DNA of 64,000 nt, taken from Acanthornis magna (taxonomy: Eukaryota > Chordata > Aves > Passeriformes > Acanthizidae). Position numbers and translations under genes: made by a program. The stretch lies in assembly GCA_036785705.1 (NCBI GenBank), contig JAWUZG010000960.1, forward strand, positions 168,730 through 232,729, given 5' to 3'. The notes under the pieces were generated by a model. It was given only the letters and a program-made list of their open reading frames with translations, did no database searches and had not been told where the DNA came from. Shown here piece after piece: positions 5,912 to 16,113 of the stretch. Numbering within the stretch: position 1 is the stretch's first letter; each line of letters begins with the position of its first letter.

Positions 5912-8673
5912 AAAACCGTGTTTTTTGGACTGTGTGGATTCGATGGCCTGGCACAACAGAACCACAAAAATACGAGGCTTTGGTTGACACTGGTGCGCAG
6001 TGCACAATAATTCCATCGCAACATGTGGGGGCAGAGTCTGTTTCTATTGCCGGCGTGACAGGAGGATCACAAGACCTGACTCTGGTGGAAGCTGAGGTGA
6101 GCCTGACTGGAAAAGAGTGGAAGAAACATTCCATTGTGACTGGTCCAGAGGCCCCGTGTATTCTGGGCATAGACTTCCTCCGAAATGGGTATTTCAAAGA
6201 CCCAAAGGGACTTAAGTGGGCATTTGGGATAGCTGCCGTAGAGACAGAAGGCATTAAGCAATTGAACACCTTGCCTGGACTGTCAGAGAACCCATTTGTA
6301 GTAGGACTCCTAAGAGGGGAAGAGCAACAAGTGCCAATTGCCACCTCGACAGTGCACCGCCGGCAGTACCGGACAAATCGAGATGCTGTGATTCCCATCC
6401 ACAAGCTGATTCGTGAGCTGGAGAGCCAAGGGGTGGTCAGCAAGGCCCACTCACCCTTCAACAGCCCCATCTGGCCTGTGCGCAGATCTGATGGAGATTG
6501 GAGATTGACTGTAGACTATCGTGCCTTAAATGAGGTGACTCCAGCACTGAGCGCTGCCGTGCCAGATATGCTGGAGCTCCAGTATGAGCTGGAGTCCAAA
6601 GCAGCAAAGTGGTACGCCACTATTGACATTGCAAATGCATTTTTCTCCATTCCTCTGGCAGCAGAGTGCAGGCCTCAGTTTGCTTTCACCTGGAGGGGCG
6701 TGCAGTACACCTGGAACCGACTGCCCCAGGGGTGGAAGCACAGTCCCACCATCTGCCATGGACTGATCCAGGCTGCACTGGAAAAGGGTGAGGCTCCAGA
6801 ACATCTGCAGTACATCGATGACATCATTGTGTGGGGAGACACGGCAGAAGAAGTGTTTGAGAAAGGAGAGAAAATCATCCAGATTCTTCTGGAAGCCGGT
6901 CTCGCCATCAAAAGGAGCAAAGTCAAGGGGCCTGCCAAAGAGATCCAGTTCCTGGGGGTGAAGTGGCAAGATGGACGGCGTCAGATTCCCACCGAGGTCA
7001 TCAATAAAATCACAGCGATGTCCCCACCAACCAACAAGAAGGAGACGCAAGCTTTCCTGGGAGCCATAGACTTTTGGAGAATGCATATTCCTGAATACAG
7101 TCAGATTGTGAGTCCTCTCTACCTGGTTACCCGTAAAAAGAATGATTTCCACTGGGGCCCTGAACAGCAACAAGCCTTCGCCCAGATCAAGCAGGAGATT
7201 GCTCATGCAGTAGCCCTCGGCCCAGTCAGGACAGGACCAGAAGTAAAGAATGTGCTCTACTCTGCAGCCGGGAGTCATGGTTTATCTTGGAGCCTTTGGC
7301 AGAAGATGCCTGGCGAGACTCGAGGGCGACCACTGGGATTCTGGAGCCGAAGCTACAGAGGGGCTGAAGCCAACTACACACCAACAGAGAAAGAGATCTT
7401 GGCAGCCTATGAAGGAGTCCGAGCTGCCTCAGAGGTAATTGGCACAGAAGCACAACTCCTCCTGGCACCCCGACTACCGGTGCTGGGGTGGATGTTCAAA
7501 GCAGAGGTTCCCTCTACCCACCATGCCACCAACACTACATGGAGCAAATGGATTGCCCTCATCACACAGCGCGCCCGTATGGGAAATCTGAATCGCCCTG
7601 GGATCCTGGAGATAATTACAAATTGGCCTGAAGGTGAAAAAATTGGCCTGACTGATGAAGAAGAGCCAGAACAGGTGACTCGGGCAGAGGAAGCTCCACC
7701 CTACAACCAACTGCCACAAGATGAAACACGTTACGCTCTCTTCACTGATGGTTCCTGTCGTCTTGTAGGGACAAAGCGAATATGGAAAGCAGTTGTATGG
7801 AGCCCCACACGCCGGGTTGCAGAAGCTACAGAAGGAGAAGGTGGATCAAGCCAGCTTGCCGAACTCAAAGCTGTTCAACTGGCCCTGGACATTGCTGAAA
7901 GAGAGAAGTGGCCAAAGCTTTACCTGTACACCGATTCATGGATGGTAGCCAATGCTCTATGGGGTTGGTTGGAAAAGTGGAAAAAGGCCAGTTGGCAGCG
8001 TAGGGGAAAACCAATCTGGGCTGCTGAGGAGTGGAAAGACATTGCTGCCCGGGCAGAGAAGCTACCTGTGAAAGTCCGCCACGTAGATGCCCATGTCCCC
8101 AAGAGCCGAGCTAATGAGGAACACCAAAACAACAAACAGGTAGATCAGGCTGCAAAGATAAAAGTGTCGCAGATAGATTTAGATTGGCAGCACAAAGGAG
8201 AGTTGTTCCTAGCCCGATGGGCCCATGATGCCTCAGGCCATCAGGGCAGAGATGCCACCTATAAGTGGGCAAGAGACCGAGGGGTGGATTTAACCATGGA
8301 CTGTATCTCCCAGGTGATCCATAACTGTGAGACATGTGCTGAGATCAAGCAAGCCAAGCGGGTGAAACCCCTGTGGTATGGGGGAAGGTGGACCAAATAC
8401 AAGTATGGGGAGGCCTGGCAGATTGACTACATCACACTGCCTCAAACCCGCCACGGCAAGCGCTATGTGCTCACAATGGTAGAAGCCACCACTGGGTGGT
8501 TGGAAACATACCCTGTGCCTCACGCCACTGCCCGTAACACCATCGTGGGCCTTGAGAGGCAAGTCCTCTGGAGACATGGTACCCCTGAGAGAATTGAGTC
8601 TGACAATGGAACTCATTTCAAGAACAGCCTTATAAGCACCTGGGCTAGGGAGCATGGCATTGAGTGGGTATAA
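5878..8673 (+). CDS. pol: pol frame: protease, reverse transcriptase, RNase H, N-terminal part of integrase
   Basis: Open from the codon after the gag UAG to a TAA at 8671-8673, in the gag frame. The first in-frame ATG is at 6568, inside RT, so protease can only be made by reading through from gag. Protease: DTGA at 5986-5997 and a later ILGIDF motif. RT: catalytic Asp in TIDIANAF (6625), LPQGW (6721), YIDD (6811-6822), VDYRALN (6511). RNase H: Asp 7747, Glu 7861, Asp 7933 and Asp 8086. Integrase: zinc-binding HX4H-X28-CX2C (8224 to 8337), catalytic Asp at 8425 and Asp at 8602. The frame stops 23 codons after the second Asp, before the catalytic Glu. No dUTPase is visible. RT and RNase H look undamaged; integrase is broken. 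Confidence 0.93.
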   Translation, partial: RGPASSQVGVRENRVFWTVWIRWPGTTEPQKYEALVDTGAQCTIIPSQHVGAESVSIAGVTGGSQDLTLVEAEVSLTGKEWKKHSIVTGPEAPCILGIDFLRNGYFKDPKGLKWAFGIAAVETEGIKQLNTLPGLSENPFVVGLLRGEEQQVPIATSTVHRRQYRTNRDAVIPIHKLIRELESQGVVSKAHSPFNSPIWPVRRSDGDWRLTVDYRALNEVTPALSAAVPDMLELQYELESKAAKWYATIDIANAFFSIPLAAECRPQFAFTWRGVQYTWNRLPQGWKHSPTICHGLIQAALEKGEAPEHLQYIDDIIVWGDTAEEVFEKGEKIIQILLEAGLAIKRSKVKGPAKEIQFLGVKWQDGRRQIPTEVINKITAMSPPTNKKETQAFLGAIDFWRMHIPEYSQIVSPLYLVTRKKNDFHWGPEQQQAFAQIKQEIAHAVALGPVRTGPEVKNVLYSAAGSHGLSWSLWQKMPGETRGRPLGFWSRSYRGAEANYTPTEKEILAAYEGVRAASEVIGTEAQLLLAPRLPVLGWMFKAEVPSTHHATNTTWSKWIALITQRARMGNLNRPGILEIITNWPEGEKIGLTDEEEPEQVTRAEEAPPYNQLPQDETRYALFTDGSCRLVGTKRIWKAVVWSPTRRVAEATEGEGGSSQLAELKAVQLALDIAEREKWPKLYLYTDSWMVANALWGWLEKWKKASWQRRGKPIWAAEEWKDIAARAEKLPVKVRHVDAHVPKSRANEEHQNNKQVDQAAKIKVSQIDLDWQHKGELFLARWAHDASGHQGRDATYKWARDRGVDLTMDCISQVIHNCETCAEIKQAKRVKPLWYGGRWTKYKYGEAWQIDYITLPQTRHGKRYVLTMVEATTGWLETYPVPHATARNTIVGLERQVLWRHGTPERIESDNGTHFKNSLISTWAREHGIEWV

Positions 8674-9072
8674 CATATCCCTTATCATGCCCCTGCTGCT
8701 GGCAAAGTGGAACGCTACAATGGATTATTAAAAACCACCTTGAAGGCACTGGGTGGGGGGACTTTCAAAAACTGGGAGCAGCATTTAGCAAAGGCCACCT
8801 GGTTAGTTAACACCCGAGGCTCCATCAACCGAGCAGGCCCTGCCCAATCTGAGCTCCTCCATACAGTAGATGGAGATAAGGTCCCAGCAGTATATGCCAG
8901 AGGCTTGTTAGGAAAGACTGTTTGGATTAATTCTGCCTCGCGTAAAGACAAACCTATCCGTGGGGTTGTTTTTGCTCAGGGACCAGGGTGTACTTGGTGG
9001 ATAATGCAGGAAAATGGAGAAACACGATGTGTACCTCAGGGAGATTTGATTTTGGGTGAGGGCTATGTGTAA
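8671..9072 (+). pseudogene. pol: Integrase C-terminal part, cut off by an in-frame stop
   Basis: After the TAA at 8671-8673 the same frame stays open to TAA at 9070-9072. It holds the third catalytic residue of the DD35E triad, the Glu at 8710 in GKVERYNG, with exactly 35 codon positions between it and the second Asp. A C-terminal domain follows with tryptophans typical of the retroviral integrase end (WWIM). Since the frame and spacing are intact, a single point change explains the break. Any product starting here would need an internal start (a GTG at 8707 exists, no convincing ATG), so I treat the part as not translated unless the stop is read through. Confidence 0.9.
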
Positions 9073-9118
9073 TGTCGGGATGCTGGTGTACCATTGCTTG
9101 CGGAATGTCACTGCCTCT

Positions 9119-9208
9119 ATTTGTATATACCTATATGTGTGTATATATGTATATATGTATATATGTAGATATGTATATATGTATATGTGTATATATGTGT
9201 GTATATAG
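9119..9208 (+). repeat. TATATG/TG-type microsatellite in the proviral spacer
   Basis: Alternating TATATG, TGTGTA and TATATA units fill most of the short space between the end of pol and the purine tract. It sits where env would be in a complete retrovirus. It is imperfect, with several unit changes. Confidence 0.85.
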
Positions 9209-9252
9209 AATTGAAACATATTAGTGTGGGCTTTAAGCCAACGACATGGAAT

Positions 9253-9263
9253 AAGGGGTGGAA
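9253..9263 (+). promoter_or_regulatory. Polypurine tract
   Basis: AAGGGGTGGAA abuts the 3' LTR. A purine run with a G block directly before the LTR is the plus-strand primer site in retroviruses. One T interrupts it. Confidence 0.8.
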
Positions 9264-9926
9264 TGTCCTGGGGTGGCGTAAATTATATTTTGTATTCCCT
9301 ATCGTTTGTATGTTTGACCAGAAATATGGTTCTGTAGCTTTAACTGTGTCCTGCAGCCAAGAGAAGCTCTGCCAGCGCGGGATGTTTTGAAAACTTTTTC
9401 CCTGGACTGTTCTACGGGGGAGTGAGAAGGAAGGGACACTGTTTTTTTTTTGTTTTTTTTTTCCCTTGGGTCAGCTGCTGCTGCTGGTTGCTGCTGCCAC
9501 CGGTGTGGCTGCTGCTTGGGGGTTTTTTTTTTGTTTTTTTCCTGGGATTGTTTTTCGTTGCTTTCTGGACCTTTTTCCCCGACTTGCTTTCTCATCTGAG
9601 AACCTGAGGAGCCCCGGAGGACAGCGGACGAGAATCGTCCAGGGAGCCACTGGAGGGACTCCACCGGGCCCCTTGGGGACCCCGGAAAGGGGAAGCTACG
9701 CCTGAGGAAAAGGACACTAAAGTTCATCAGCTGTTTATTCAGGTTTAATGACCCCTTTTTCCCTTTCCCCTTCCACTGTGTGGTGTGTTAATTAAACAGT
9801 TCTTATCCCACTTTCAGCTGAGATATTCTGTTTGCTGTGGGGGGAGGGGTGCTGGAAGTTTTGCTGTGGGGAGGTGTTTTATTCAGAACACTTTCCACCT
9901 AGGAAAATTTTCTCTAATCCGAGACA
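9264..9926 (+). repeat. 3' LTR (663 bp)
   Basis: Reads identically to the 5' LTR, shifted by 5763 bases, including both homopolymer T tracts. It ends CCGAGACA and is followed by the target duplication AAAAG. It carries ATTAAA at 9791-9796, which would end proviral transcripts and, being in sense, might also end FBXO15 transcripts. Confidence 0.95.
9791..9796 (+). terminator. ATTAAA poly(A) signal in the 3' LTR
   Basis: Expected end-forming signal of the provirus, followed by a G/T-rich run. It is in the same orientation as the host gene. Confidence 0.6.
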
Positions 9927-9931
9927 AAAAG
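9927..9931 (+). repeat. 3' target-site duplication of the provirus
   Basis: AAAAG, the exact partner of 3496-3500. Confidence 0.85.
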
Positions 9932-10396
9932 GAAGGCTTCCTCTAAGAAAAACAATTTATTATATGTGCAATTTGGTCCTTTCCTTTGAATTTTGCTTCT
10001 GTGGAAGAAAAATTTACCTTAGTAGCTTGCTTGACACTGATAAATGTTCAGTGATTCTGTCTAGTACCAATAAAGTATCAAAAATGAATTGGAAAGTAAT
10101 TCTGTGGTATTTTGAAAAATTGGGCAAGCACATAAGTTCTTTTTTTTTAAGAGTGTTTTAGAAGATCATATAGTGGTTTTGCTTCTTTTCTTGTTAGGGG
10201 TTGAGATCCTGCTAGTGCACTGTAGTTGTTTGAATGTATAGTTTATGGCTCTGCATGCCAAACGCTTTCAAAACCATTCTCATCCTGTGCTGTTGCTCAG
10301 ACTTAAGCCAGTCAGTTAAAAATGAAATTAGGCTGAACTTTTACATGAATAAGGAGACATAGCCTTTTTCCTGCATTCTGCGTGTTCTTTCCAAAG
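9932..10396 (+). other. FBXO15: FBXO15 intron, after the provirus
   Basis: Host intron resuming after the insertion and ending in the acceptor TTTCCAAAG before exon C. No other element seen. Confidence 0.7.
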
Positions 10397-10526
10397 ACCT
10401 CGTCGATTTGCCTTGATTGCTGAATACAGTCTTGCTAACGTGACTGAAAGCAGTGTAGCAGTTGGTGCCGATGAGCTTGTCCAGCTCTTCAGTCTGAATC
10501 CAGGATTGTTAGGAGGAAATTGGAAG
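10397..10526 (+). CDS. FBXO15: FBXO15 exon C
   Basis: 130 bases: one base completing the Gly codon split from exon B, then 43 codons ending in phase 0. Acceptor CCAAAG, donor GTAAGA. The translation has FALIAEYSLANVT and LNPGLLGGNWK, which line up with HSLIAKYNLSHLT and LHPGLLVGVWK of mammalian FBXO15 in order and spacing. The exon lies 471 bases after the 3' LTR end, so the provirus sits close to a coding exon. Confidence 0.92.
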
Positions 10527-13500
10527 GTAAGATAACATTATGTTTCAATATTTTATTATGACTTGAAGGAATAGATTTTTTTTTTGCCTTGTAGTTTGGA
10601 TTTGGGGAGGGTTTTTTTTAATTTGTTTTTTTTCCTTTGGATTTTGAAAGCTCTTTTCTAAACTAGTAACAACCAAATGCATGTAGGGACAACTAGAAGA
10701 CGATTTATTGTATTCTAAAATGTAGGAGTATATATACTTTTCAAAAGGTTCACTTCTAATTCAAAGATCAGTTATGTAAGATACTAGATTAAATACTGCA
10801 TTCAGTTTTATTTGTTTTGCAGTCTTCACATGCCCAAGTTTGATATCCTAGAGTAATTTTAAATAGAATGGTTGGAGGACAGATGTGCTTCTTCCTCTGA
10901 TTCGTGCCATGTCCTGTGATGAGTTCCCACCTAGCAACTTAGCTTTCATCTCCATCACCAGGTAGCTATATCCTGCTCCAGCAGTAGGAATGCTTTAAAT
11001 TGTGCCCTTTTGGGGGTATTAAGAGCCTAACTTAAGCATTTAGTCTCTGTAGGGTGGGTGTAGAGATGAATGTCTTCAGAGGGCAGAACGGAACATCTGA
11101 AGCAGACTCCTATGCAAAAGGAATTGGCATTTTGTACGGAATGCACGGGGACCTCAGTGTCTGCCTGCAGCTGCACAGGGCTGGGCGCTGTAGAAGCCTG
11201 TCTCAGGTGTTCTGCTCTTGGTCTGAATTCAGAGGTGGCAGCCCTTTCTTCCTCCCCTCAGCCATGTTATTGATGAAGGTTTAGCCTGTCTGGCACTGGC
11301 CAGGAACTTTCCTAGGGAGTCTATGAATAGTTCCTCCAAGCTGTGCCTAATTTGCAGCTGCAAACATGCTGTGCACAATCTGGAGGCAATGTTTAAAACC
11401 ACAGACGGACTATTTCTTTCACTCTTACTTTAAGGTAAGACTGAAAGTCCATTTCCTAGAAAACTGACCTGCATGAGTCTGTTCCAGGTTGTCTCAGTCT
11501 GTGAAAAGCTCTGATAAACCAACAGCCATTTCTCTTGTATCTTCACAAGTTTAGTAGGCTGGTGTCCCTGTGTTGTTGGCTCAATGGTCTTGCTCATGCA
11601 TTGGCCCCTCCCACGCTTGGCAAGAGATTTCTTTCAGCACCTGGAAATGGTTCTATCATAACAAAGTTCCACATAGACATTAAGAATTGTGTGCTTCACT
11701 CTAGTGTATTTCCCCTGCTTGCTTTTCTGAGCAGCAGTTCTTACTCTCTGTGTAGGCAGAGGTAGTTAGTAACTAGGTAGTTAACTGTCAGAGGGTGAAA
11801 TAATTGTAAATGCCACATATCTTGGTTTTTTGCACATAGCTGCATAATAGAAACCACAAACAGGTTACATGGGCCTCCTGGTATTTGGATAAAGAAAGAC
11901 TGAGAAACTATGTGTTTGATAAATCTCCCTTGTTATATCTTCTATAGCTGTAATGTTGTACTATGAAAATATAGAAGTAGTTAAGAAGCCAAAAGTTTGA
12001 TTAGGGGATGTCATTTTCTGGTAACGCAGAGAGATGAAAACAGTAGTCGCCCACATTTCAGGAGAGTAATAGACTTCTGGCAGTGAATAATTTTCCTATT
12101 GACTTAGGTGTTTGTAAATGTATGACTTAAAAAATACATTTAAAGAAAAAAAGCTGACTTCCTAGCATTCTGTGTTCTTGAAGTAAATACATACCTCTGT
12201 CTCTATTTAGTTTTCACATTTATGTTTTCTTTAGGCATCTATAGAAGGTTATGTTCCTAATGTTTTCCCAGGAGCACATAATCTGGTGAAGACATCCAAG
12301 GTTTTACTTTGCAATTCACCATTTCTCTTGAGTAATTCTGTACCCCTCACTGATGTTAGCCCTCTTTGCAAATAGTTCCTTACCTATGAAAATAAACTTG
12401 ATGCTTCAGTAGTTGGGAGTAAGTGCTGTTTGATTCTGTTTAGGTACCTATTTTAAAGTGGAAAGTAGAAGTTAGGGAAGTACAATTCTTGGATTGCTCT
12501 CATAACTTTTGCCCTGGCATAGCTAGTTTCCCTCTCTTTCTCCATAAGATAGAAATGCTCTAATCTTTTTTATATATTCTGTACTCTTGTGAAAAGACAC
12601 TAAAGGTTTTAGGAGTCCAAATGTTAGAGCAAGGCATTACTAACATTATTACAGTAACTGGCAGAGTAATAAGCAGCAGCATTTATCTATGAATTTTAAT
12701 GCTTGGAAAGACCCTCTGAAAAAAAGAATTTCCACATAAAAATACATCTACTTTAATTAATTTTTCGGGATACAAATGAAATTGCTTTTGTTATGGCGAG
12801 TCTTCGTTATAATCAGCTTCTTGAGAGAAGCATTTTGGGTTCTGCTGTTGTGTAAGCTTGGTTTTCCTTTGTGGGTAATAAAGATAACCTTTTGAATAAA
12901 GCTTTGAGTTTCACAGTTAAAATTGACTGCTGTTAGAGGTTTATATTTAGGCAGTAATTAACTATTCTTGTTTAATATAAACAAGTTACAGTAACGATTT
13001 ACAAAAGTGTAGAAGCATTTTCATACTACGATATTGCCATTGTTATGCTATTAAGGAGATAATTTAGTTATACAACTGTAGTAATACTTGCAGTATTGAG
13101 AAAGTTAGACTTTATCTTTCAGTCCTATTGAGAACCTAGCTGGATTTCCTATGACGTGTTTGTATATGTGTATATTGCAGTATATAATATAATACAATAC
13201 TTGTTTATACACTGTAAGCTGTTTCAAAAGATGGAGTTTTTTAGCTTTAGAACATTATTTGGGGAATTTATTTTCCCCTCAGCTTTCTGGTCAGATATTG
13301 TTGTATCTAACCAGTAGTCTTAAGTGCCCATGGTAACTTAGTGTGGCTCTTCTGCCACAGAAGGTGAGATTTTACACGATCTCCCTTAGTGCCCACTTGG
13401 ATCCTTTGTAGAAGCTGTGCAGTTGCCTCTGGCATTTGGTCTCTTCAGGTCATTTGTGTGTGGTAGTTACTCATTTACTTAGGCACAAACAAAATTATTC

Positions 13501-13820
13501 CAATAATTGCTGTTTCAGAGAAGTTTCTAGCTAGTGGGCTTTTAGATTTGTAGTTAAGCTGATGCTTTTTTCTTTTTCGTAGACAAGTCCATGTTTTGAA
13601 GTTTAACAGATGTGCCTTTTAAAGCTGACTGCCATATTTTCTGCCTTTGGCTAGGCCAAGCAGCTGATCAGCAGTATTAGACACTGTATTAGCTGAAAAG
13701 AAGCATGAGGAACTAGAGATGTTTGATTTCAAAACTCTCTCAAGATGATCGTGTACAGCCATGTATTTAATTTCTTTCTATTAAGCCATCCCGGTTGCTA
13801 AATTCTATTTTTTTTTCAAG
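10527..13820 (+). other. FBXO15: FBXO15 intron(s); an expected small exon not found
   Basis: Exon C ends in phase 0, while exon D starts with one base completing a codon; joining them directly gives a stop after a few codons. An exon of length 3n+2 should therefore lie here, coding the stretch that in mammals contains the NLHFHHLVE motif. I read through the interval and did not find it. The rest is AT-rich intron with no repeat I can name. Confidence 0.55.
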
Positions 13821-13966
13821 CCAATCTACCCCTCCACCTAATGGACCTTTACTGGATGATACTGACCCAGACTGTGGACTCCATCACTACAGCCTGCACC
13901 TGGATCTGCATGGCAGAAGCTGCAGGTACCTGTGTGGAACATTCAAGGGCCACTTCTGCAGAAAAG
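13821..13966 (+). CDS. FBXO15: FBXO15 exon D
   Basis: 146 bases: one base, 48 codons, one base. The acceptor is a T run followed by CAAG, the donor GTAAAG. The translation has PLLDDTDPDCGLHHYSLHLD and RYLCGTF, matching PFLDDSPEYGLHGYQLHVD and FYLCGTF of mammalian FBXO15. It is followed in the family by about 150 further residues, including a conserved block with GKVGLSW, that I do not find in the window. Confidence 0.9.
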
Positions 13967-15948
13967 GTAAAGTTGATGGAACAATAATGTCTGCTTTAGA
14001 AATGATCCCTGCTGCCGTGTCTTCTTATATCCAGTGTCTCTGTTTTAAGGGGAGAAACTGAAATGGAATTTTAAGAGTAAGTGATCTCTCTGTTTGTTGT
14101 GTGGCTTCTTTATATCTGCACGGCAATTTGTGCGGTGTGCTCAGCCTGCTCTGTCACATTGACAGTGTCAGGCCTGGGACACAAATTTTGCAGATTGTCA
14201 GGGTCTTTTCTTTTGCTTCACTGCAGCATTAATAATGCAGTGGCACAGGTTTTGGTGCAGGTTGATGTTTCTTCCACTTGTATTTTATAAAGGAGAGACA
14301 ATTTGTCCTCATACGTTTTGGAGGCTTGTTTTGGTAGAATTCTCCTCGAGTATACTTTGGGTGCACTGACAGATTAAATATATAAATATATTTGTAGAAG
14401 TTACTGTGAACTTTAAGAACTTTAAGATGGATAGACCTCCAGCATAGACCTCCATGGGCTGCAGGGGGACAGCCAGCCTCACCATGAGATGCAGGGGAAT
14501 CTCTACTCCGGTGCCTCTTTTTTCACTGACTCGAGTGTCTGCAGGGCTGTTTCTCTCGTTCTTACGCCTTTGTCTGGCTGCAATTGTGCAGGTTTTTTTA
14601 CCCCCCTTCTTAAATCTGTTATCCCAGAGGCACTACCACCATTGCTGATGGGCTTGTCCTTGGCCAATGGTGGATTTTTGGAGCTGGCATTTGCAGTGTT
14701 CAACATAGGGGAAGCTTCTGGCAGCTTCTCACAGAAGCTGTCCTTGTAGCCCCTCTGCTATCAAAACCTGGTCACACAAACCCAACACAGTTACAAAGGC
14801 CTGCTGTGATTCTCTATCAGAATGAAGCATGTTAGGATCCTTGTCCTGAAAAATCCAGAGTGGCTCTACTCGCCTGACATGCCTTGCTCCAGGACAGTGA
14901 AACTTGTAAACGTGCATTGGAAACATGACAGCTGTGACACTGTTGTGTTTCTGCCCTGCGGTCTTCAGGTGTTTCAAGGAAAAAGTGATGCTTTCTTAGC
15001 CTGTTTGCTGGAGTTGTGTGGTACCAAGACACTGTCTTACTTCCATGCAGAGAGTTCTAGGGTAAGGTCTTAAAATTGTTTTTCTGAGGTGTGGAGAGCA
15101 ACTGAAGTTAAAGTACAGTGGATTGCTTGTACTTCAGGATTGCTTTCTTGTGTACGCTGGAAGTCTTTATTCTCAAAGAGAATTTTTATTAGCATGTCAG
15201 CTGTGGGTACTTCCTCTGTCCTTATTTTATTGTAGTTTGGCTGATTTTATCCAGATCTGTTAGGAAAACAAAGGTTTTCAACCTTTCCCTGTTGCTGTCA
15301 GGGAAACACTCCCCTGACTCCCTGTCAGGAGTGTTTTAAACCCATCACTGCCTTTGGCAGAAAGCTGAAGGTCTCACAGTTATAATGTTTGCGTGAGCTT
15401 CCTCAGCAGTATCACTGTTGGGATAGGTTGGTTGGGGAGTGCCAGTGCTGGAAAAGGCTGGAGTGTGGACTGCTTTTAGCACCAGAGATGTCAGTGAATG
15501 CATGTGAGAAAAGGCCTCAGAAGCCAGAAACCTGCTGTCAACTTAGCAGGGAATGGCCTTGGGCTTTCCAGTGCTCTGGGAGGTGGGACAAACCTCACAG
15601 ATGGGACATGTCCTCCTTGTTCAGTCCAGACAATCTGCGTTGGAAAAATGACTTCATTCACACAAATCTTCCTCATGAAATAAAGATCTGATGTAGTAAA
15701 CCCAGTGACTGAACTGCATCAGAGCTTTATTTCATGATAGGGTGAGTCGTTATTGATGATGTGATGATTTTTATGTCATGATGTGTTACGAATGGGTTTA
15801 AACACAGAAGAGCAAAGATAGCTAGATCTCTGTGAATAAAATGGATTGAACCCAGAAAGGTTTGAAATATAGCAAAAAAAAAAAAAAAGGTTAAAACCAA
15901 ACGAGGTTAGATGTTGCTGCCAAAAAATCGATATATTTTATGTAACAG
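13967..15948. other. Intron or 3' flank of FBXO15
   Basis: Non-coding as far as I can see. It contains an 83-codon open frame at 14822-15073 with a chance-level resemblance to the next FBXO15 block, rejected on phase, an imperfect hairpin at 15304-15336, and a 15-base A run at 15874-15888. Confidence 0.5.
15304..15336. repeat. Imperfect inverted repeat
   Basis: AAACACTCCCCTGAC and GTCAGGAGTGTTT pair over 13 bp with a two-base C bulge and a five-base loop. It may be chance or a small structured RNA. Confidence 0.5.
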
Positions 15949-16113
15949 TAAAAAAGGCAAAGAGAAAGAAGGAAAGGAAGAAGGAAGGAAAGAAAGAGAG
16001 AAAGAAAGAGGGAAAGATAGAAAGAAAGAGAAGAAAGAGAAGAAAGAGAAGAAAGAGAGAGAGAAAGAGAGAGAAAGAAAGAAAGAAAAAGAGAGAAAGA
16101 AAGAAGGAAGAGT
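15949..16113 (+). repeat. Purine-only (GAAA/GGAA/GAGA) tract
   Basis: About 165 bases of almost pure purine made of GAAA, GGAA and GAGA units, with only one or two pyrimidines. Long homopurine stretches with mirror symmetry can form triplex DNA. Open frames on both strands here are repeat artefacts. Confidence 0.95.

Larger units (their letters stand above)
3501..9926 (+). mobile_element. Full-length env-less endogenous retrovirus in an FBXO15 intron
   Basis: A 6426-bp provirus with the order LTR, primer binding site, gag-like frame, UAG, protease-RT-RNase H-integrase frame, AT-rich spacer, purine tract, LTR. The LTRs read as identical over 663 bp and the target duplication is exact, so insertion is recent. 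There is no env: only about 190 bases separate the end of pol from the 3' LTR. The absence of env, the 5-bp duplication and RT motifs such as LPQGWKHSPT and YIDDI suggest an ERV-L/spuma-like (class III) relation. The Lys-type primer site resembles that of foamy viruses and many class II elements. I see no dUTPase. The class assignment is inference. One in-frame stop interrupts integrase, so this copy should not transpose by itself. Confidence 0.96.

Noticed and set aside
6526..7278. 250-codon minus-strand open frame inside pol
   Set aside because: It lies opposite the conserved RT frame and has no features of its own; a shadow of pol.
14822..15073. Possible next FBXO15 exon (VKLVNVHWK resembles VKLIVIHLK)
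   Set aside because: Only nine residues look alike. The acceptor near 14893 gives an immediate stop in the phase required by exon D, and the following conserved residues are missing.
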